This document shows, piece after piece, positions 7,150-14,128 of a DNA stretch of 20,603 nt. The notes under the pieces were generated by a model that worked only from the letters and a program-made list of their open reading frames with translations, was not told the origin of the DNA and searched no databases. The first letter of the stretch is position 1. The number at the start of each line of letters is the position of its first letter. Position numbers and translations under genes: made by a program. Location of the stretch: the IMG/VR virus record IMGVR_UViG_3300036985_000053, positions 1-20,603 of that record. One strand, given 5' to 3'. This stretch comes from a virus.

Positions 7150-7602
7150 ATGGCTACCTATACCGATACTCTTGGTTTTATCAAAGGCACTGCTGCCTAC
7201 CCGCACGAACTGGCACCCGTCAGCCGCTTTCAGGTGAAGCTCGACTTCGCCAAGATCGTTGCTGCTCGTCTTGCTGCTGGTGCTACCGCACTGGCCGCTG
7301 CTGACGTTATCGAGTCAATTCCGCTGCCCGCTGGTGCAGTCGTTATCTCCGCTGGCGTGCAGGTCACTACTGCTGAGACCGTCAACACCACTGCCACGTT
7401 CGGCTTTGGTTACGGCGGTGCAACCTCTGCGTATGCCGCTACTGCTGCGTCCAACGCACTTGGTTTCACTGCAGCCAACTTGGCGAACCCCACTGTGTTT
7501 GCAACTGCTGACACGCTGGATATCATCCTCAACACGGCAGCGCCGACCAACGCAGTTGTTGTCCTGACTGCGCTTGTCCTTAACCTCGGCGTAACTGTGT
7601 AA
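7150..7602 (+). CDS. Small virion protein after the capsid gene (decoration candidate)
   Basis: A 150-residue, Ala/Val/Thr-rich protein with alternating beta strands (VIESIPLPAGAVVISAGVQV, about residues 53-72, and VVVLTALVLNLGVTV at the end). It has no cysteine and hardly any charge in the second half. It is not a membrane protein by pattern: hydrophobic runs alternate with turns. Placement between two hairpins straight after the coat gene, and a good AGGGAGA site (7134-7140), suggest an abundantly made head component such as a decoration protein. This is a context inference and I cannot name the family. Confidence 0.78.
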   Translation: MATYTDTLGFIKGTAAYPHELAPVSRFQVKLDFAKIVAARLAAGATALAAADVIESIPLPAGAVVISAGVQVTTAETVNTTATFGFGYGGATSAYAATAASNALGFTAANLANPTVFATADTLDIILNTAAPTNAVVVLTALVLNLGVTV

Positions 7603-7605
7603 TCA

Positions 7606-7630
7606 GTGGGGGCGAAAGCCCCCGCTTTTT
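7606..7630 (+). terminator. GAAA-loop intrinsic terminator
   Basis: An eight-pair stem (7606-7613 with 7618-7625, one G-T wobble) is closed by a GAAA tetraloop (7614-7617) and followed immediately by five T (7626-7630). It is a compact, very stable terminator starting three bases after the stop codon of the preceding gene. The next gene's GGAG site (7631-7634) begins right after the T-run. Confidence 0.85.
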
Positions 7631-7642
7631 GGAGCAAATTCT

Positions 7643-8011
7643 ATGGGTGTGTATACTGGTATTGCGCAAGATAACGTCACCATCACGAGTGGCACAATCA
7701 ACGCTACCCGACTGACGGTAAGCGGCAATGCGCCAGTTACTAAGACGGCTAGCTTCACGGTCGCTGTGACCGAGAGTAATATCGTCTGTAACGGCACTGG
7801 CTCGATTACGGTAACTCTTCCTGCTCCTGCGTCTAACGTAGGGCGAGTTATTGGTATCAAAACCATCGCTGCATTTACTGTTGTGTCTGCTTCGTCCAAC
7901 GTTCAACCAATCGGTTCTGCTACCCCCGGTACGGCAATTCTTGCTGGAACTGCGGGCGCGTGGTCTACACTGGTTAGCAACGGCACAAGCTGGATCATCA
8001 TGGCGTCCTAA
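7643..8011 (+). CDS. Small beta-rich virion protein (head fibre or decoration candidate)
   Basis: A 122-residue protein with no charged clusters and repeated beta strands. The C-terminal 85 residues (from KTASFTV through NGTGSITVTLPAP to SNGTSWIIMAS) look like the beta-structured module often found at the distal end of phage fibre or appendage proteins, here on its own with only a short N-terminal stretch. A free-standing copy beside the capsid gene suggests a head fibre or decoration protein, or a domain donor for tail appendages. GGAG (7631-7634) sits eight bases before ATG 7643. Family recognition is from pattern memory, so the role is inferred. Confidence 0.75.
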   Translation: MGVYTGIAQDNVTITSGTINATRLTVSGNAPVTKTASFTVAVTESNIVCNGTGSITVTLPAPASNVGRVIGIKTIAAFTVVSASSNVQPIGSATPGTAILAGTAGAWSTLVSNGTSWIIMAS

Positions 8012-8017
8012 TGGGAT

Positions 8018-8033
8018 GGGGGCTTCGGCCCCC
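8018..8033 (+). terminator. TTCG-loop hairpin, terminator-like without a T-run
   Basis: GGGGGC (8018-8023) pairs with GCCCCC (8028-8033) around TTCG (8024-8027), the exceptionally stable C(UUCG)G tetraloop in RNA. No T-run follows (CTGACCTT), so it may act as an mRNA-stability or pausing element rather than a full terminator. Confidence 0.5.
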
Positions 8034-8054
8034 TGACCTTCACGGAGAATATCT

Positions 8055-8411
8055 ATGGCGATTATTACGCCTACCTATAGCAACGTGTCTGCACGCGGCA
8101 GAGACGTAGTTCGTTTGCTTTGGACCCCTATCGCTACAGTAGATACCCTGACTGGTATCTCGATTGGCGGGAATCTTGCTATTCGCGGGTCTGTACAGTT
8201 CAGCGGTACGTTTGGTGCCGCTACTGTTAAGCTGCAAGTATCGAACGACGGCACGACGTACTTCGATATGAAAGACATCAGCGGTACTGTTATCAGTGCT
8301 ACGGCAGCAGGACACTTTGAGTTTGAGACTGCTGCAGCCTATCTTCGTCCTGCGATTAGTGGCGGTACTGCAGATGCGGTCACTGTTACCACTGCATTGC
8401 GAGAAGGTTGA
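8055..8411 (+). CDS. Small beta-sandwich-like virion protein
   Basis: A 118-residue protein rich in Gly, Thr and Val with a predicted beta-sandwich pattern: SIGGNLAIRGSVQFSG, VKLQVSNDGTTYFDM and a final VTVTTALREG strand. The segment in the middle, a 'quantity with noise' strand pair ending in YFDM, is typical of small phage head or baseplate decoration domains. There is no catalytic motif. GGAG (8044-8047) precedes ATG 8055. It is the last gene of the hairpin-punctuated block between capsid and adaptor genes, so a head-surface role is favoured; a tail-side role cannot be excluded. Confidence 0.75.
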   Translation: MAIITPTYSNVSARGRDVVRLLWTPIATVDTLTGISIGGNLAIRGSVQFSGTFGAATVKLQVSNDGTTYFDMKDISGTVISATAAGHFEFETAAAYLRPAISGGTADAVTVTTALREG

Positions 8412-8417
8412 TTACCT

Positions 8418-8672
8418 ATGCAATACCTTCGCAATAAGCGAGACGGGTTCATCTACGAGTGGCATGAGATCCTTGCCGCTAATCCTCTGTGTGAGGAAGT
8501 GACCGAGGAACAAGCGTTCCCCGAGCGCTTTATGAAGCCTGAGGTTGTAGAAGAAGTTAGGAAGGCTCGTATCAAGCGTAAAGGTGCGCTCGATATGTCT
8601 ACGGAACTTCCTGCAGAACCCGACATGACCTTGCCCGAACTGGCCGCTGAAGCTGCTAGGGGTATGCCGTAA
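8418..8672 (+). CDS. Small hypothetical protein before the adaptor
   Basis: An 84-residue acidic/charged protein. The N-terminal 40 residues (MQYLRNKRDGFIYEWHEIL, then an EEVTEEQAFPERF segment) look like a small folded unit seen in several phage structural clusters. The rest is a charged linker and an Ala/Glu helix. Its TAA overlaps the ATG of the adaptor gene by one base (TAATG), pointing to coupled translation and possibly a joint function at the head-tail junction. I do not recognise a named family. Confidence 0.72.
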   Translation: MQYLRNKRDGFIYEWHEILAANPLCEEVTEEQAFPERFMKPEVVEEVRKARIKRKGALDMSTELPAEPDMTLPELAAEAARGMP

Positions 8673-9355
8673 TGACTCCGCAAGACGTTATCACTGAAGT
8701 ACGGCGTATGGTGAACGACACCCACGTACCGTACCGCTACAGTGATACGCTCTTGCTGGGGTTTGTTAACCAAACTCTTCTAAGAATGTCGGTTCTTAGA
8801 CCCGATATCTTCTCGGTAATGGTAAATTTCACGACTACTGCGGGTACTGTACTGCAAAGTTGCCCAGCAGATTCTGTTCGATTTGTAGAGATCTTTGGTG
8901 TTGTAGGCGGTGACGCATTAATCGAAGTATCTCGTGATGTGATGGATCAGTCCTATCCGTCTTGGCGTACTGAGGCATCTGGAACACCAGTAAACTTCAT
9001 GCGCCACGTGCGCAGCGCCAATAAGTATTTTCTATATCCTGCGCCACTAGCTGGAATAACGCTCTCTGCAGAGTACATCCAGACACCGGCAACGTACGCT
9101 ATTGGGGATACTATAATCGCCCCTAGTTCGTCATATTTTCCTATAATCGTTGACGGTACAGTGTTCTTGGCTGAGTCGATTGACGACGAGCACGTAACCA
9201 GTGGAAGGGCAAAACTCTTTCTGGATTCGTTTGTACAAGCGCTGGGTGTTGGGCTTCAATCTCGGGCAGTCACTGATCTTGAGTCTGCTGGGCTTCCCTA
9301 TGCAAGCGGGGAAAGTACCCGAAGCCGCAACCCACGTACTGATGGGATAGTGTAA
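8672..9355 (+). CDS. Head-to-tail adaptor protein (probable)
   Basis: Probably forms the ring under the portal that links head to tail. The 227-residue protein begins with helices (TPQDVITEVRRMVNDT, YSDTLLLGFVNQTLLRM), has a beta-rich middle ending in YFLYPAP, and finishes with a helical segment (DEHVTSGRAKLFLDSFVQALG) and a basic tail. This helix-beta-helix plan matches the gp4/gp11-like adaptor group of podoviruses, including the family represented by the phage SU10 adaptor. The match is by architecture and context, not by alignment. It overlaps its neighbours by one base on each side. Confidence 0.72.
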   Translation: MTPQDVITEVRRMVNDTHVPYRYSDTLLLGFVNQTLLRMSVLRPDIFSVMVNFTTTAGTVLQSCPADSVRFVEIFGVVGGDALIEVSRDVMDQSYPSWRTEASGTPVNFMRHVRSANKYFLYPAPLAGITLSAEYIQTPATYAIGDTIIAPSSSYFPIIVDGTVFLAESIDDEHVTSGRAKLFLDSFVQALGVGLQSRAVTDLESAGLPYASGESTRSRNPRTDGIV

Positions 9356-10125
9356 TGGTAATGCGAACCTTTGCTTCACTGGTTCCAAGGATCAGCCCGA
9401 TTGTTCCGGGCTGCCCAAGCCCTACTATGATCCTGTACATCAGAGACGCAGCTATTCGGGTGTGTGAGCGCACACTAGCGTGGCGGCATCAGATTCCGCT
9501 GTACAACTTACTGCCGGGTGTACATGAGTATGCTTATGCAGTACCAGTTGATACACAGTGCCACGCGGTATTCTCTGCGCTTCTAAACGATAGCCCCCTA
9601 GAGATCCTTACGCTAGAGCAGGCGATAGATAGGTATCCCAAGTGGGTAGATCTCTATAGCGGCGAATCACCCGAGACTGTTTGGAGTCTGACTCCCCCAA
9701 CTCCGTACAACACGGCGCAGTTTAACGAGTCGCAGTTCAATCCGGGTGAGGACTATGTTCTTCCAGAAGCGATCATCGCAGACGGCAATCAACCTAGGTC
9801 GCTGTGTCAACTGACGCCTAACAGATACATCGTCCTCCCGCTCCCTGATGATGCTACCTACCAGATGCGTATGTTTGTAGCACTTAAGCCCACAAGGCTT
9901 TCATCTGGTATGGACGATGGACTCTTCGATGAACTTGAGGACTCTATTGTTCATGGAACGCTGCAGAATTTGCTGCTTATCCCAAACTCGGCATGGTCAG
10001 ACAGAGAACTAGCGTCGTATCACGCTCGACAATATCTTTTTCAGATTACAGAGCGCAGAGCTAGGGCTAACATAGGCAACGCTCGCGGGACTGTGCGGGT
10101 TAGGTATCCCTCCTTCGGCGTATAG
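9355..10125 (+). CDS. Second connector/adaptor-type tail protein
   Basis: A 256-residue protein directly coupled (TAATG) to the adaptor gene. Its N-terminal helix (SPTMILYIRDAAIRVCERT) is followed by WRHQIPLYNLLPGVHEYAY, a beta segment reminiscent of adaptor or tail-completion proteins. A beta-rich middle follows, then a helical C-terminal third (DELEDSIVHGTLQNLLLIPN and a YHARQYLFQITERR helix) that parallels the final helices of the preceding protein. The two genes may be diverged relatives or form successive rings. A second in-frame ATG at 9361 could be the true start. The role as tail-completion or connector protein is inferred from position. Confidence 0.65.
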   Translation: MVMRTFASLVPRISPIVPGCPSPTMILYIRDAAIRVCERTLAWRHQIPLYNLLPGVHEYAYAVPVDTQCHAVFSALLNDSPLEILTLEQAIDRYPKWVDLYSGESPETVWSLTPPTPYNTAQFNESQFNPGEDYVLPEAIIADGNQPRSLCQLTPNRYIVLPLPDDATYQMRMFVALKPTRLSSGMDDGLFDELEDSIVHGTLQNLLLIPNSAWSDRELASYHARQYLFQITERRARANIGNARGTVRVRYPSFGV

Positions 10126-10137
10126 TAGGATCTAAGC

Positions 10138-10929
10138 ATGGTTCAGCTAGCAACAAATAACGCGTTCGCGCTCATTCCCGGCGCTGTGTCCAGCGCAGCT
10201 ACGTCCATTACGGTGGAGTCAGGCAAGGGGTCTCTGTTTCCCATTGTAGGAGCAGGTAGTTATTTCTATGTAACGCTTGTAGATGTATCTGGGAACTACG
10301 AGATTGTCAAAGCTACGGCTAGAACTGGCGATATCCTGACTGTAGTCCGTGCGCAACAGGGCACACTCGCTATCCCATTTCCGGCTAATAGCCGTATTGA
10401 ACTTAGGGTAACAGCCGATCTTATTAACGACGGCGGCGGCGGGGTTGATTCTTGGCCCTCTGCGTACGCTAACCCGGTAAATTGGAACGGTGAGGTACTC
10501 CCCGACAACAGCGGGCGTGCTATAGATCAGCTTGCGGATCGTGTATACGGTAATGAGACGCAGCACCCTGAATCTATTATTGTTGTTTGCAGCGATGAGA
10601 CTACAGCGCTTACTACCGGCGTTGCCAAAGTCACGTTCCGTATGCCGTTCGCTATGGAGCTATTAGGTGTAAGAGCAGGCCTGTCCACAGCGCAAACAAG
10701 CGGAAGCATTCTTACGGTTGATATAAACAATGGTGGAACGACGCTGCTCTCGCCAAAAATTACCATCGACAACACGGAAAGAACAACAGCTACGGCAGCA
10801 ACGCTCCCAGTGATAAACCCCGGCTTCCCGGTGCTTGCGCTTGACGACGAGATCACCATCGACATAGACCAAGTGGGGGATGGTACTGCTAAAGGACTGA
10901 AAGTAACTCTTTCTGGAATTCGCGGTTGA
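10138..10929 (+). CDS. Appendage/fibre protein with shared N-terminal module
   Basis: A 263-residue protein with two parts. Residues 1 to about 100 form a beta-rich module (AGSYFYVTLVD, YEIVKATAR, LTVVRAQQ, RIELRV) that is clearly repeated at the start of the fibre gene at 14129, so it is probably the virion-anchoring part. After a Gly hinge (NDGGGG) and the AYANPVNW segment comes a C-terminal beta-sandwich-like domain (TFRMPFAMELLGVRAGLST to the end, with DDEITIDIDQVG), a domain type common in phage fibres and appendages. The role in host contact is inferred. TAGGA (10126-10130) precedes ATG 10138. The sequence is less G/C-rich than the capsid gene. Confidence 0.78.
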   Translation: MVQLATNNAFALIPGAVSSAATSITVESGKGSLFPIVGAGSYFYVTLVDVSGNYEIVKATARTGDILTVVRAQQGTLAIPFPANSRIELRVTADLINDGGGGVDSWPSAYANPVNWNGEVLPDNSGRAIDQLADRVYGNETQHPESIIVVCSDETTALTTGVAKVTFRMPFAMELLGVRAGLSTAQTSGSILTVDINNGGTTLLSPKITIDNTERTTATAATLPVINPGFPVLALDDEITIDIDQVGDGTAKGLKVTLSGIRG

Positions 10930-10930
10930 T

Positions 10931-12391
10931 ATGGGAACCTCGTTTGTTGCGTATAATGTAATCCCGCCTATAGTAGACCAGTATTTTGCGTCAAATACTC
11001 TTCTGCTTCATTTTAATGGAGTAAACGGCACAACGAATTTTATTGATAGCAGTTCTTTTAGCCGACTATTTCAAACGTCTGTTCTTTCTGCGTCTCATTC
11101 AACCACACAAAAAAAGTTTGGAACTTCTTCGCTATATGTAGATGGGTCAGTTAGCGGTGCTGGGATTAACTATAACAACACCGCGTCTCAATACCCGTTT
11201 AATGTGTGGAATGACCCCTTCACCATTGAATTCTGGCTATACCCAACAACAAATACGCTGACTAGCATTGTTAGTATTAAGCCTGATACAACAGACGTTG
11301 GTTTGCTTATTAGAAGAAACGCAGATACGTCAATGTCGTTTTTTTGCGGAAATGACAACAGCACTTCGATAGACATGTCAATCGTTACGTCTTTGTCGTA
11401 CCCGGTCCTTGCTAATCAATGGACGCATGTTGCGTTTACTAGAGTCGGCCTTACTGGGTATGCTTGGATCAACGGGGTATTGGCTGGGCAAAATACCGCC
11501 GCAGCAGACTTCTATGTAGCCGGGCATTATTCAGTTCTTTATATAGGGCGGGAGACTAGCACTGCTACGCCCTCATTTAGCGGATACATAGATGACTTCA
11601 GGATAACTAAAGGAGTTGCTAGGTATACAGCAAACTTCGCTGTACCGACTGCGGCATTCCCAGACCAAGAACAAGCTGACCCGTATTATTCATATGTAAA
11701 ACTGTTGCTTCACTGCGAAGGACTACAAACAGCGACTACATTTACAGACAGCGGCCCTTTAGCTTTAACACAAGCAAGTGTATTTAGCGAAACACAAACA
11801 AGATTTGGTATATCTAGTACAGAAAAACTTCCAAAGTTTGGAAGAACCGCTTTGGCTTGCCAGAGTTCCGTAAACAACAACAGCGTAACGTGGGCTACTA
11901 GCACAGACTGGGATATTGGCGGCGGCAACGACTTTACAATAGAGGTGTGGGCACAGGTGCTGTCCGTCAATGTTCAGAAGTCGGGGTGGATAAGCCGACA
12001 GAACACTGCCGCCACTCTTGGATGGTATCTTGGCACTGACTTGTCTGGGACGCCCCAGTTCGCTGCTTGTATAAACGGGACAATGAACTGGACTCTACTG
12101 GTAAGCTCTACTACAACGACTCCCGGAACATGGAATCATCTTGCTGTTGTACGAAACTCTGGAACACTACGTTTGTACGTTAACGGGATCCAAACAGCCA
12201 GCGCTGCATCACCGGGCACGCTAAATGACGCAACGGGTGAGGTTTTACAAGTTGCCAAGTTGCGGGCGCAAGATGGTTTGCTCTGGGACTCGTACAAACT
12301 CATGGATGAGATCAGGTTTACACAGGGAGTATGTAGGTATCCCAACGGGACAACGTTTACACCAAACATTAGCCCATTTCCCTCGTACTGA
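10931..12391 (+). CDS. Tandem LamG-like (concanavalin-fold) receptor-binding protein
   Basis: A 486-residue protein built of two similar LamG/concanavalin A-like lectin domains. Domain one runs from LLLHFNG (24-30) to YIDDFRITKGVARY (219-232). Domain two runs from LLLHCEG (258-264) to LMDEIRFTQGVCRY (457-470). Each contains the family's FTIEFWLY/FTIEVWAQ strand, a NQWTHVAF/GTWNHLAV strand and an AWINGVL/LYVNGIQ strand. Such domains bind sugars or proteins, so this is a likely receptor-binding or appendage protein. The DNA is visibly richer in A/T and in A/T-ending codons than the capsid genes, which suggests recent exchange. No good ribosome site precedes ATG 10931, one base after the preceding stop. 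Confidence 0.88.
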   Translation: MGTSFVAYNVIPPIVDQYFASNTLLLHFNGVNGTTNFIDSSSFSRLFQTSVLSASHSTTQKKFGTSSLYVDGSVSGAGINYNNTASQYPFNVWNDPFTIEFWLYPTTNTLTSIVSIKPDTTDVGLLIRRNADTSMSFFCGNDNSTSIDMSIVTSLSYPVLANQWTHVAFTRVGLTGYAWINGVLAGQNTAAADFYVAGHYSVLYIGRETSTATPSFSGYIDDFRITKGVARYTANFAVPTAAFPDQEQADPYYSYVKLLLHCEGLQTATTFTDSGPLALTQASVFSETQTRFGISSTEKLPKFGRTALACQSSVNNNSVTWATSTDWDIGGGNDFTIEVWAQVLSVNVQKSGWISRQNTAATLGWYLGTDLSGTPQFAACINGTMNWTLLVSSTTTTPGTWNHLAVVRNSGTLRLYVNGIQTASAASPGTLNDATGEVLQVAKLRAQDGLLWDSYKLMDEIRFTQGVCRYPNGTTFTPNISPFPSY

Positions 12392-12400
12392 GTAAAAACA

Positions 12401-12679
12401 ATGGCTTACAACGGAGACGAACGACGACAAGAGCGGCTTATAGGCCATTCCGAGATCGAGGAAGCGGTCTCCTGTGCAGTTAAAAAAGTTTTTGCTATAC
12501 TAGGTGTGGACATTGACAAACCAGAATCTGTGGAGGCGTTCAGAGAAGACCTTCGGTTTGGGCGTAGAATGCGCAAAGCAGCCGACCATAGTTTTCTAGC
12601 GTTCGTAGGTATGCTGACTGTTGGGGTAGTATCCGCAATGTGGTTTGGCCTACAGCAATATGTACAGAGTGGTAAATAG
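12401..12679 (+). CDS. Small membrane protein (holin-like candidate)
   Basis: A 92-residue protein with a charged cytoplasmic-type N-terminus (GDERRQERLIGHSEIEEA), a helical middle (VKKVFAILGVDIDKPESVE) and one membrane segment at about residues 64-84 (SFLAFVGMLTVGVVSAMW), followed by a short basic end. The pattern resembles small one-span phage proteins near lysis or tail genes. It might be a pinholin-type or anti-holin partner of the protein at 15473, or an unrelated membrane protein; both readings are inference. It is separated from the endolysin by about 3 kb, so the nearer protein at 15473 is the stronger holin candidate. Confidence 0.65.
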   Translation: MAYNGDERRQERLIGHSEIEEAVSCAVKKVFAILGVDIDKPESVEAFREDLRFGRRMRKAADHSFLAFVGMLTVGVVSAMWFGLQQYVQSGK

Positions 12680-12681
12680 CA

Positions 12682-13707
12682 ATGCCAATTAACCTTACGG
12701 GCACGCAAATATCGGACACGTATGACCAGCTTCTGCATGTGTCAGATGGTCCTACCTCTACAGCTAAGGTTGTCTACAGCGGGGCTGGTACGGCTACGGC
12801 GCTCAAAGTTGCCACGACGCATGTTGAAGTTGACAGTATCCGCCTCGACGGAACTACGGTATCTACCACCACAACGAACGGTAACCTGAACCTTGCCCCT
12901 AACGGCACTGGTGCCGTAGTCATTGGTATGGCCCAGATAACTGGGGGGACCATAACGAGCATTACTGATCTGGCTATCGCGGATGGCGGTACGGGTGCAT
13001 CTACTGCTGCTGATGCTAGGACGAACCTCGGTCTCGGCACGATGGCTACGCAGGCTGCTTCAGCAGTTGCTATTACTGGCGGCACTGTTAGTGGGGTTAC
13101 GTTCACGGGATCGTTTACTGGTTTGACGCTAGTAGAAAGTACGACCCTAGCGACTGGGAATGCCGCAGCGGGGTGTAATCTTGCTGGAGCTACGCTGGCT
13201 GCTGACGGTACAGACGCCAACATCGACCTTACTCTAACGCCGAAGGGCACTGGCGTAGTCAATATAGCTGCGGCTAACGTCGATGGCGGAACGATTGATG
13301 GCACTACGATTGGTGTCACCTCGGCCTCGTCGGTCAAAGCTACGACGATCCAAGCTACGACATCTATTGGGTACCCCACCGGCACTGGCGGTACAGTTAC
13401 ACAAGCCACTAGCCGGACTACTGGTGTAACCCTAGACAAGATTACTGGCGAGATCGTCCTCTTTGGGCCAACAACGATTTCGGGACACGGCAGCCAAGAG
13501 TTCACGCTGACTAACAGCACGATTGCGGCCAATGATGTCGTTGTCGTCTGTATCAAATCAGGTATCACTACAGCACAGTATGTAGTTGGGACAACCGCAA
13601 TCGCTGCAGGATCGTGCAAAATATCTATACAGAACGTAAACAACGCGGCTACAGGTTCAGATACTCCAGTTCTGCAGTTTGCTGTACTCAAAGGAGCCGT
13701 AGCGTAA
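12682..13707 (+). CDS. Tail fibre/spike-like protein with beta repeats
   Basis: A 341-residue Thr/Gly/Ala-rich protein with fibre character. Two strand-turn repeats are seen: LNLAPNGTGAVVIG (69-82) and LTLTPKGTGVVNI (183-195), a motif typical of phage fibres. Between them lies IADGGTGASTAADARTNLG (99-117), a classic fibre linker. The C-terminal 110 residues (from GYPTGTGGTVTQATSRTTG at 230 onward) form a beta-rich tip domain found at the end of many phage fibre proteins. Host adsorption is the likely role. ATG 12682 follows the previous stop by two bases without a strong ribosome site. The opposite strand carries a 425-codon open frame, which I treat as a composition artefact. Confidence 0.82.
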   Translation: MPINLTGTQISDTYDQLLHVSDGPTSTAKVVYSGAGTATALKVATTHVEVDSIRLDGTTVSTTTTNGNLNLAPNGTGAVVIGMAQITGGTITSITDLAIADGGTGASTAADARTNLGLGTMATQAASAVAITGGTVSGVTFTGSFTGLTLVESTTLATGNAAAGCNLAGATLAADGTDANIDLTLTPKGTGVVNIAAANVDGGTIDGTTIGVTSASSVKATTIQATTSIGYPTGTGGTVTQATSRTTGVTLDKITGEIVLFGPTTISGHGSQEFTLTNSTIAANDVVVVCIKSGITTAQYVVGTTAIAAGSCKISIQNVNNAATGSDTPVLQFAVLKGAVA

Positions 13708-13961
13708 TGGCTAAGACACCTGCGTGGACTCGTAAGGAAGGTAAGAACCCCGAAGGCGGGCTGAACGCCAAGGGGCGGGCCTCTTACAACAAGGCCAATC
13801 CCGGTAAGCCCGGACTGAAAGCCCCCCAGCCTGAGGGGGGTGCGCGTAAGGACTCTTTCTGTGCCCGCATGACGGGCATGAAGAAGAAACTTACGAGTGC
13901 CAAGACGGCTAACGATCCCAATTCCCGTATCAACAAAAGCCTTCGAGCATGGAACTGCTAG
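13707..13961 (+). CDS. Small basic protein, DUF6321-like
   Basis: An 84-residue, Lys/Gly/Asn-rich basic protein starting with TPAWTRKEGKNPEGGLNAKG and ending with a helical SLRAWNC tail. This beginning (RKEGKNPxGGLNxKG) matches a small phage protein family I recall as DUF6321, function unknown; the family name is from memory. ATG 13707 overlaps the fibre stop by one base (TAATG). I reject the upstream extension to 13614, which overlaps the fibre gene. A G/C hairpin (CCCCCC at 13822-13827 with GGGGGG at 13835-13840) lies inside the coding sequence. The stop overlaps the AGGAG of the next gene. Confidence 0.75.
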   Translation: MAKTPAWTRKEGKNPEGGLNAKGRASYNKANPGKPGLKAPQPEGGARKDSFCARMTGMKKKLTSAKTANDPNSRINKSLRAWNC

Positions 13962-13970
13962 GAGAACTTT

Positions 13971-14126
13971 ATGGCCGCGTCGTTTAAGCCCTGTGCTAAA
14001 TGCTCCTCTCCCGCCAAGTGTAAATCTGCGGGTAAGTGCATGATGAAGCATGGTGCCAAAGAAGAGAAAGCCGAGATGTACAAGAAGGGCGGCGTGGTTA
14101 CGCCAAGTGGCAAAGCGAAGAGGTAG
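13971..14126 (+). CDS. Four-cysteine small basic protein (51 residues)
   Basis: A short gene with an AGGAG site (13960-13964) six bases before ATG 13971 and a TAG ending two bases before the next gene's ATG. The protein is basic. Four cysteines sit in the first half at residues 8, 11, 17 and 23 (CAKCSSPAKCKSAGKC), a spacing that could bind zinc or form disulfides. The second half is Lys/Glu-rich and ends with MYKKGGVVTPSGKAKR. I recognise no named family. The strong ribosome site, tight packing and typical phage codon use support a real gene. Confidence 0.72.
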   Translation: MAASFKPCAKCSSPAKCKSAGKCMMKHGAKEEKAEMYKKGGVVTPSGKAKR

Positions 14127-14128
14127 GT

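Noticed and set aside
12774-14051. A 425-codon open frame on the minus strand
   Set aside because: It is fully antisense to the fibre gene and two small genes, with Val/Pro/Thr-rich composition expected from reading Thr/Gly/Ala codons backward. No ribosome site or family pattern supports it.
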